From positions 62,001-126,000 of the forward strand of contig NZ_JAKRNM010000012.1 in NCBI RefSeq assembly GCF_022346995.1: a stretch of 64,000 nucleotides of DNA, written 5' to 3'. Source of the stretch: Paenibacillus sp. ACRRY. GTDB taxonomy: Bacteria; Bacillota; Bacilli; Paenibacillales; Paenibacillaceae. The translations under genes were made by a program, and so were the position numbers. Below the pieces are notes generated by a model. That model was not told the origin of the DNA and searched no databases. It worked only from the letters and a program-made list of their open reading frames with translations. Numbering within the stretch: the first letter of the stretch is position 1; each line of letters begins with the position of its first letter. Positions 58,333-64,000 of the stretch are shown here, one piece after another.

Positions 58333-58662
58333 CTACCCGAGCAAATAACGTAAAATCATCATGGCTACAATGCCAACAAGAACCGTACCGAGAAGGCTTC
58401 GAGTCCAGATCGCTACCACGAAGGTAGGCAAGGCTGCCCATAGTGCAGCATTTTGGGTGAGCGGCACCAGCTGATTGCCAGACATCAACAGTTCCTGGCC
58501 AATCAGTGCAGCCATCACGGCCACAGGCACATATTCCAGCCAGCGAAGCAGCCATACCGGAATCTGTATTTTGCTAAACAGCATTAGCGGCAGCACCCGG
58601 GGAATAAAGGTCAACAAGGCGGACCCGATAATAATCCAAAATACATCCCATCTTACTTCCAT
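58333..58662 (-). CDS. azlD: AzlD-type branched-chain amino acid exporter small subunit, 109 aa
   Basis: Four-helix membrane protein: FWIIIGSALLTFIPRVLPLMLFSKIQIPVWLLRWLEYVPVAVMAALIGQEL and AALPTFVVAIWTRSLLGTVLVGIVAMMILRYLLG, typical of AzlD. Start ATG 58662 lies inside the end of azlC (10-base overlap), so the two are coupled. Works with AzlC as an amino acid exporter. A longer reading frame extends upstream but has no azlD homology and overlaps azlC. Confidence 0.9.
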   Translation of the reverse strand: MEVRWDVFWIIIGSALLTFIPRVLPLMLFSKIQIPVWLLRWLEYVPVAVMAALIGQELLMSGNQLVPLTQNAALWAALPTFVVAIWTRSLLGTVLVGIVAMMILRYLLG

Positions 58663-59396
58663 CGTTCCATGACAACTCCCATCGTTGCTGCAACAACTGC
58701 AGCCACTATAATGCTCATGCTGCCCAAAGAGGCCATGCTTGCGAGTACCACACACACCACGGCAATAATGGCTACATTGATGTGCAGCTTTCTGTTTTTC
58801 CGATGGATTAACTGGAGCACGATTAGGCCGATAAACATGGCCGGCAGGGCAAAATCCAGTCCAAACTGCTCCGGATTGGTAATCCAGCGCCCGAAATAAG
58901 CTCCTGCCATGTTGGCTGCGAACCAATTCAGATAAGCTGTAATATTCAATCCATGCATCCAACGTTCACTTAATGTTTTGCGGCCAATTGCGCGAGTCAT
59001 CGCCACTCCGAACGATTCATCCGTGAGCAGGGAGCCAATCCACATGTTTTTGAGTGGGGTCAGGTGCCTGAAATACGGCGATACGGCTGCACTGAGTAAT
59101 AGATGTCGCAGATTGACAAAGAAAATTGTGAAGATGATCGCTGCTGCCGATCCGTTCGATGCGAGCATGCCTGCAGCAATAAACTGAGCCGAACCTGCAT
59201 ATAAGATCAGACTCAGCAGGGCCGTTTCTGCCAGACTGAGTCCTGCTGTCATTTCAATGACACCTGCTGCAAACCCAATACTCAAATAGCCAAGCAGGGT
59301 TGGAATGCAATCCTTTACCCCCTGCATAAACGTGGCATGATCCCGAGTCTCTAAGATGTCTTCCGATTTTGTGACCATGGGCATTGATTTATCCAA
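58653..59396 (-). CDS. azlC: AzlC-type branched-chain amino acid exporter, 247 aa
   Basis: About seven helices with family blocks IPTLLGYLSIGFAAGVIEMTAGLSLAETALLSLILYAGSAQFIAAGML (about 29-76) and FVNLRHLLLSAAVSPYF, DESFGVAM. Known AzlCD systems export leucine analogues, isoleucine or other amino acids. Start is probably TTG 59396, 11 bases after AAGGAG; ATG at 59384 is farther away. Confidence 0.9.
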   Translation of the reverse strand: MDKSMPMVTKSEDILETRDHATFMQGVKDCIPTLLGYLSIGFAAGVIEMTAGLSLAETALLSLILYAGSAQFIAAGMLASNGSAAAIIFTIFFVNLRHLLLSAAVSPYFRHLTPLKNMWIGSLLTDESFGVAMTRAIGRKTLSERWMHGLNITAYLNWFAANMAGAYFGRWITNPEQFGLDFALPAMFIGLIVLQLIHRKNRKLHINVAIIAVVCVVLASMASLGSMSIIVAAVVAATMGVVMERWK

Positions 59397-59536
59397 TTCT
59401 GCTGCAACTCCTTCTCATCTCTTCAGAGATGTATATACGTTTCCTTTATATTAATTTAGAAATATACCACAAGTTGAGTTAATGAGGGAGAGACAGATTT
59501 CTCCTTTACAGAACAGATGCTATAGATCTCTCATGC

Positions 59537-59575
59537 AAAAAGCCCATAACCTGTTAAGGTCATGGACTTGGTAAG
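59537..59575 (-). terminator. Terminator of the DUF2087/GIY-YIG gene
   Basis: AAGCCCATAACC (from 59540) pairs with GGTCATGGACTT (to 59570) with mismatches; TTTTTGCATG follows on the minus strand. Confidence 0.7.
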
Positions 59576-59598
59576 CCAGAAATGAATGTGCTGCGGAG

Positions 59599-60801
59599 TT
59601 ATTCACCAATACTTTTTTTGTCCCCGTGATATCCTTGTTCGCCATATGGCTCAAGCTGATCCATCCAACGATTCAAACATTTGGCGAGTGCATCCTTCGT
59701 GTCGAAATACGGGTTATCCTCTTTTTTCAATACTTCCAGCACTTCAATCGTAAACGCGTCATCACCATATTCATTCCATTCCGCCTGCAGCTGCTTGTTC
59801 AGATGGCTACCCATTTGCAGCATGAATTTCTGTCCATTGATCGTTTTCAGATTCAATGTACTATCCAGATAGACTTTACCGTTGCGTTCATTCCGAATCT
59901 GGTATATTCCGGCCTCCGTCTTGATTTCCTTGGCCTGCTCCTGAAGCTCCTTGCGTCGATTCATTTCTTCATTCTCTCCTTTCCCGCTTCCCGTTTCCGT
60001 TTGCTTATTATTCTTCTTCTCTTCTTGCTCTGCCGAGAGGTTTAACCAGTACTGACTGCCGTCCTCTTCACGATTCAGGAAACCGTAGTCGATCAGATAT
60101 CTCCTCAGTTCCACGTAGTCCTCATAGATTTGTTTTAATACCTCGTTAACCTGTTTCTCGGTATAGTGGCGTTTTGGCTCGAATCGTTTGGCAATTTCAG
60201 TGAGAACGATATATTTATGCTTCTGCTGCATGTGAAAACTCGATAGCGGACCATCTGTTCCTTCTGGAAAATACTTGGCCAGCACTTTTTCACGGTCCTG
60301 TTCCGAGATATCAAACTGTTTATCGTTGATCGTATGCACATGTCTTGTGACAGGCAATACGAGCTCGGCAGGAGCATAGTCATCTTTGCTTTTTAGCAGT
60401 TCCATTAATGCCAAAAAGATTTTGGCCTGCCGTTCCTTCTCCTTCAGCACGAACCGGTGATTCCGAATGGTGGACGCACTACCGATCCCTAGTGCCTTCT
60501 GCACTTCGGTGTCCTTCTTCCCTTCATAAAACTGGCCAAGTAATCCCCGCTGCACGTCGGACAGTCCTGTTACACTTTTATCCAACTCCAGCAAGTATTC
60601 AAAAACAGATCCATGGGCCTTCTCGATATGAACACGCATATATCTCTCTGCCTCATAGAGAACACCTTCCTCGGGATAGATAATTCCCGCTTCCGTTTTA
60701 TAGCCACAGCAGATACATGTAAAGGTTGGCCCTTCCGCAAGATATCCCCGCTTGATCTCTTCAAGCGTAGCCGTCTGCAATAATGGTTCCGATGATTTCA
60801 T
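59599..60801 (-). CDS. DUF2087 regulator fused to a degenerate GIY-YIG domain, 400 aa
   Basis: Zinc-finger-like start (FTCICCGY, Cys29/31/32 with His58/His63), then a LuxR-like HTH (about 78-125, GLSDVQRGLLGQFYEGKKDTEVQKALGIGSASTIRNH). A DUF2087 domain follows (about 168-253, KRHYTEKQVNEVLKQIYEDYVELRRYLIDYGFLNREEDGSQYW), then a charged linker and a GIY-YIG-like domain (298-358, AGIYQIRNERNGKVYLDSTLN). In the latter the YIG is YLD and the conserved Arg is missing, so nuclease activity is doubtful. Probably a DNA-binding regulator or sensor. Start ATG follows AAAAAGGAG. Confidence 0.82.
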   Translation of the reverse strand: MKSSEPLLQTATLEEIKRGYLAEGPTFTCICCGYKTEAGIIYPEEGVLYEAERYMRVHIEKAHGSVFEYLLELDKSVTGLSDVQRGLLGQFYEGKKDTEVQKALGIGSASTIRNHRFVLKEKERQAKIFLALMELLKSKDDYAPAELVLPVTRHVHTINDKQFDISEQDREKVLAKYFPEGTDGPLSSFHMQQKHKYIVLTEIAKRFEPKRHYTEKQVNEVLKQIYEDYVELRRYLIDYGFLNREEDGSQYWLNLSAEQEEKKNNKQTETGSGKGENEEMNRRKELQEQAKEIKTEAGIYQIRNERNGKVYLDSTLNLKTINGQKFMLQMGSHLNKQLQAEWNEYGDDAFTIEVLEVLKKEDNPYFDTKDALAKCLNRWMDQLEPYGEQGYHGDKKSIGE

Positions 60802-61116
60802 GGGACTAACTCCTTTTTTATGCTTTTATTTAGATATCCCCATCGACAATCGATATCACTCAATAATTCTATATAAGTTTGTTTATTTATAGATATAATA
60901 TAATTTTGTTTGTTCAAAGTCAATCGCCATCTCCTGTATGCTCTCTTCTCAATGAGTTGAGCTCTCCAGCGAAGTTACCAAGGCATACTTTTTCCAATAA
61001 AAAAAGACTACAGGGAATTGACCCTGCAGTCTCGTTGTCATCGTCATGCTGACGCTGGCACTTTACGGTTTATCCCCCTTCTAACACAGAGGCACCGCTT
61101 TATTCCATTTAATCAG
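60802..61116. other. Intergenic region upstream of the DUF2087 gene
   Basis: No gene seen. AT-rich block at about 60860-60920 with several TATAAT-like words on the minus strand, probably the DUF2087 promoter. The chemoreceptor terminator is at 61001-61031. Confidence 0.55.
61001..61031 (-). terminator. Terminator of the chemoreceptor gene
   Basis: GACTACAGGG (61006-61015) / CCCTGCAGTC (61022-61031), one mismatch; TTTTTTTATTGG follows on the minus strand. Confidence 0.85.
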
Positions 61117-63090
61117 TTATAGCTTGAAACGTTCAATCATGCTCTGCAGATCTTCAGCCATTCGAGACAATGCGGCAGAGGAAGCTGCCACTTCTTCCAT
61201 CGTGGCTAGCTGTTCCTGCGCTGCAGCAGAGCCATCCTCCGTACCGGATGCGATCTGATCAGACAAGACAATGGTATCATTGACAGCTTTCGTTACGTGA
61301 TTCATTCCTCCATCAATCTGACGGGATGCAGCAGACACTTCCCCAGCTTGAGCAGCAACGAGCTGCACCGCATCTCGAATGGTACGGAACGCATCGCCCG
61401 CTTCGGTAATCAGCTCGGAACCTTTCACCATACCCTCACCTGTACGTGCAAAGGTGGACTGAACCGCGTACGTTTTCTCCTGCATTTCACGCATTAACTC
61501 ATTAATCCGCTCAGCAGAACTGCCTGAATTGTGAGCCAAAGCTTTGACCTCATTGGCTACAACAGCAAATCCGCGTCCTTGCTCTCCAGCTCTGGCAGCC
61601 TCAATGCTCGCATTCAATGCAAGAATATTGGTCTGTTTCGCAATAGAGGTAATTTCTGTAACGATCTGAATAATCTCTTCATTTTTTGCCCGGAGATCCT
61701 CAATGACCGCTGCCATAGCTTCACTCTCTTCGTTGACCTGCTGAATATGAGCGACCGCCTCTTCCACGGTTACCATTCCGGCTTCGGACTTGTTCGAAGC
61801 TTCCCCTGCAATGCGGGCTGTCTCTTCAGCGCTGGAAGAGATTTCTTTGATCCCAATGGACATCTCTCCGACAAGCTGTCCCGTTGCCGCAAGACTGTCA
61901 TTTTGTTTGGTTGTTCCTTCTGCTGCATTTTGCATTAGCTCGGCGACCTGTTCTGTGGCTTTGGACGTCTGTTCCGAACTGGCCATCAATTCCTCGGAAG
62001 ATGCCGCGAGCTGGCTCGACGTATCGTGCACCTCTCCAAGAACATTGCGCAGCGAAGAAGTCATGGAATCGAAGCTGTCTCCAAGCTGTCCAAATTCATC
62101 CCGCCGCTTCAGCCCAACACGAACCGTAAGGTCCCCGGCGCTGACCTTGGATGCGGCCTGGGTGAGCTGCTGCAATGGACGAACAATTCCTCGGATGATG
62201 AATATGAGCAGGATCATACCGATGACGAGTGAACTTCCCACAAGCGTATAGGTTCGAATCATAATCGGTCTAACTGCTTCATCCGCTTCGGAAGGCAGCA
62301 TCTCACCAACGATTTTCCACCCCGTTGCCGGGTTGGTAAAGTATACAGCTTCCACTTCTTGTCCTTCATACGTATACGTTACGGTTCCTTTGTCGCTCGT
62401 GTACATTTCATTAATGTAGTCTTGATCTGACTGCACACCCGATTCGATATTGTAATGGAAAAGGAACTTTCCGCCATTGTCCAACATGTACAGCTTTCCT
62501 TTTTCACCGATATGAATCTGGTCCACGTTTTCTTTCAAGTGGTTAAGACTTACATTCGCTCCAAACACACCTTTGCCATCAGCCAGCTTGGCAGCGGCTG
62601 TCACGACCCACTCTCCTGTTGTTGCTGACTGGAATGTATCCGAAACAACAGGTTCACTTGCTGCCATGCCCATCGTATACCAGCTGCGTTCCCGCGGATC
62701 ATAGATCTGTTGTCCAGGATCAGGTGACTTCATCCAGCTTCCATCCTCGGCACCGATCGTCAGAACGCCAAGTTCTTTATGATTTTCAGACATATGGTCC
62801 ATTTGTTTTTGTAGGGCAGGCGATTTATTAATAACATCCTCGGAAGTAAAACCCGCAGCAAGCTGTGCGGCGTTATCCTTCTCCATGTTGAGCATCTGAT
62901 CAATCTGTAAACTAAGCATCTCTGTTTTGGCCTGTGCAGAATGCAGGAGTTCCTCCCTGACCCGTTCTGTGGCTTTATCGTAAGATAACCAACCAACGGT
63001 GATGCTTGGCACAATCAAAAATAGAAGCAGCGCCGCGACCAGACGTTTTTTAACGGTTGGCGCAAACCATTGTTGAAACCTTTTCTTCAT
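61117..63090 (-). CDS. Methyl-accepting chemotaxis protein with dCache-type sensor, 657 aa
   Basis: Membrane helix 1 (about 15-36), extracellular Cache sensor (about 40-275; [47 protein letters not shown]), membrane helix 2 (about 281-300), HAMP (about 301-355), cytoplasmic signalling domain (about 380-650). The hairpin tip is [41 protein letters not shown]. Acts in chemotaxis through CheA/CheW, not in this window. The W-Y ... D spacing in the Cache domain is that of amino acid or organic acid binding, but no specific ligand motif is certain. Start ATG follows ATGGGGGA. Confidence 0.93.
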   Translation of the reverse strand: MKKRFQQWFAPTVKKRLVAALLLFLIVPSITVGWLSYDKATERVREELLHSAQAKTEMLSLQIDQMLNMEKDNAAQLAAGFTSEDVINKSPALQKQMDHMSENHKELGVLTIGAEDGSWMKSPDPGQQIYDPRERSWYTMGMAASEPVVSDTFQSATTGEWVVTAAAKLADGKGVFGANVSLNHLKENVDQIHIGEKGKLYMLDNGGKFLFHYNIESGVQSDQDYINEMYTSDKGTVTYTYEGQEVEAVYFTNPATGWKIVGEMLPSEADEAVRPIMIRTYTLVGSSLVIGMILLIFIIRGIVRPLQQLTQAASKVSAGDLTVRVGLKRRDEFGQLGDSFDSMTSSLRNVLGEVHDTSSQLAASSEELMASSEQTSKATEQVAELMQNAAEGTTKQNDSLAATGQLVGEMSIGIKEISSSAEETARIAGEASNKSEAGMVTVEEAVAHIQQVNEESEAMAAVIEDLRAKNEEIIQIVTEITSIAKQTNILALNASIEAARAGEQGRGFAVVANEVKALAHNSGSSAERINELMREMQEKTYAVQSTFARTGEGMVKGSELITEAGDAFRTIRDAVQLVAAQAGEVSAASRQIDGGMNHVTKAVNDTIVLSDQIASGTEDGSAAAQEQLATMEEVAASSAALSRMAEDLQSMIERFKL

Positions 63091-63297
63091 ATGAACTATC
63101 CCCCATCATCATCTTCACCTTTCTTTTTATCGGACGAACATCATGAAAACATTATGTATGAATACTAAATATCATCGAATTTCTATTATTTTTGTTAGGC
63201 TCTTCTATTCTCTTGTTCTCCATCCATTTTGACCCTCTCCGCGAGATCGTTTACAATATTTTAAGCTGGTTATTCATGAAAAGTCTGGAAGGAGAGG

Positions 63298-64000
63298 ATT
63301 CAAATCACACGCAGATCGCCTCACGAGCATCAATCGGTTTCCAAGGCCTATTTATCCCTGTCTCGTATTCTGCTCGCGTTCATTTTGGTTGCAGGGCCGG
63401 TGCTGGGACAATTCAGCACATCCATATCGGCTGCGCAGAACACGCAAGCAGTTCTTATTGAAGTGAATGGCGAACCACAATCCTGGAAGAATACACCTCA
63501 GATCTATAACGGATCAACATACGTACCCCTTAGGGATGTCGTCCAGTCGGTGAAAGGTTCCTTGAAATGGGATAACCGTACCAAAACGGCTACCATCACC
63601 GTTGGAAGAGATACTTTGGTTTACCAAGCCGGAAGCGACTCGATCAAGGTCAACCATGTCCGCCTCGATGCAGGCGTGAAATCCCGTACAGTTAACGGTA
63701 CGCTTATGGTACCTGTCCGTCCTATAGCGAATGCCCTGAAAGCGGATATTAAAGTCGGCCGCACCTCATCGGGTCAGATGAGCGTGAACATCCAAACAGA
63801 CCAAGTCAGTTTGCTGGACAAGGAAGTGACCAGCGTGGATGCTTATTTACGTGAAGTCCAATTCCCTGGCATGGCCCTAATAGCCCACAATGGTGAAGTA
63901 TTGCTTCGTCAAGGATATGGACTGGCCGATGAGAAAACGCTGAACCGCCCGGACCAGAAAACAAGAATTGCTTCACTGAGCAAATCCTTCACGGCAGCTT
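63298..64000 (+). CDS. Secreted serine hydrolase (class C beta-lactamase fold) with copper-amine-oxidase-N domain, partial
   Basis: Runs off the right edge. After a signal peptide (LSRILLAFILVAGPVLGQFS to ...SISAAQ), a Cu_amine_oxidN1/stalk domain follows (VLIEVNGEPQSWKNTPQIYN, TYVPLRDVV, LKWDNRTKTATITVGR, MVPVRPIANALKA). A beta-lactamase-type domain begins at about residue 185 (GMALIAHNGEVLLRQGYGLAD) and reaches the S-x-x-K motif SLSK, where Ser is the nucleophile. No ATG, GTG or TTG exists between the in-frame TGA and the signal peptide; the ribosome site GGAAGGAGAGG precedes ATT 63298 and ATC 63304. Likely a cell-wall or peptide hydrolase of the AmpC/penicillin-binding type. Confidence 0.75.
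   Translation, partial: MQITRRSPHEHQSVSKAYLSLSRILLAFILVAGPVLGQFSTSISAAQNTQAVLIEVNGEPQSWKNTPQIYNGSTYVPLRDVVQSVKGSLKWDNRTKTATITVGRDTLVYQAGSDSIKVNHVRLDAGVKSRTVNGTLMVPVRPIANALKADIKVGRTSSGQMSVNIQTDQVSLLDKEVTSVDAYLREVQFPGMALIAHNGEVLLRQGYGLADEKTLNRPDQKTRIASLSKSFTAA

Noticed and set aside
58663-58962. Upstream extension of the azlD frame
   Set aside because: Overlaps azlC in another frame and has no homology to AzlD; the normal AzlD start is ATG 58662.
63277-63461. ATG-started frame at the beginning of the last gene
   Set aside because: No ribosome site, stops after about 60 codons and shows no domain; the signal peptide and domains are in another frame.
1-64000. Mobile elements, prophage, CRISPR, tRNA or rRNA
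   Set aside because: I found no transposase, integrase, phage structural gene, regularly spaced repeats or recognisable stable RNA in either strand.

Overview
The window looks like a chromosomal segment of a spore-forming, low-to-mid GC Firmicute, most likely a Paenibacillus or close relative. Evidence: strong AGGAGG-type ribosome sites, frequent TTG and GTG starts, a CdaS-type diadenylate cyclase, a Spo0E-like phosphatase, a KGG-repeat stress protein, B. subtilis-like operons (nupNOPQ, chrS-ywrB-ywrA), Bacillus-type Fnr with C-terminal cysteines, and operators matching Fur, GlnR/TnrA, CcpA and Fnr. I see no rRNA, tRNA, CRISPR array, insertion sequence or prophage.

Layout. 1-3.4 kb: a cut-off GNAT gene, small hydrophilic proteins, and an EamA exporter facing a LysR regulator. 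3.4-9.6 kb: a leftward nucleoside-uptake operon (BMP lipoprotein, ABC ATPase, two permeases) ending in a molybdopterin oxidoreductase and a nucleoside phosphorylase. 9.7-19 kb: a secreted repeat-domain protein, DUF5317 plus a 34-residue partner, a GGDEF/HD-GYP enzyme, a two-component system and copper genes (CopC-CopD fusion, YcnI). 19-22.6 kb: a type VII-secretion-like lipase module (WXG-like partner, lipase with C-terminal helical domain, lipoprotein) and a DUF445 protein. 23-31 kb: aldo/keto reductase, cupin, AraC regulator, GH28 pectinase, and a glutamine-type ABC operon behind two GlnR/TnrA boxes. 31-38 kb: an RRNPP-type quorum-sensing regulator with an overlapping 40-codon signal-peptide gene, an LLM flavin enzyme, a TetR/MFS pair and an erythromycin-esterase-like protein. 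38-43 kb: leucine dehydrogenase, CdaS, a secreted OB-fold protein and a Fur-boxed small gene. 43-49 kb: Fnr and an NreA-NreC-kinase nitrate/oxygen signalling operon, then the chromate operon. 49-59 kb: a nine-repeat Ig-like surface protein, uronic-acid catabolism (GH88, heparinase-type lyase, SGNH esterase, uronate-dehydrogenase-like SDR) and AzlCD. 59-64 kb: a DUF2087/GIY-YIG fusion, a chemoreceptor and a cut-off serine hydrolase.

How it fits together. Most units are short operons closed by clear intrinsic terminators, many bidirectional. Themes are scavenging (nucleosides, glutamine-type amino acids, pectin and glycosaminoglycan-like polymers) and environmental sensing (oxygen/nitrate, iron, nitrogen, carbon, copper, chromate, peptide quorum sensing). 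The most original items are the regulator/peptide pair at 31.5-33.0 kb, the reverse-arranged lipase module at 19.0-21.1 kb, the Fur-boxed 51-residue protein at 42.5 kb, and three genes with good ribosome sites but no ATG, GTG or TTG start.
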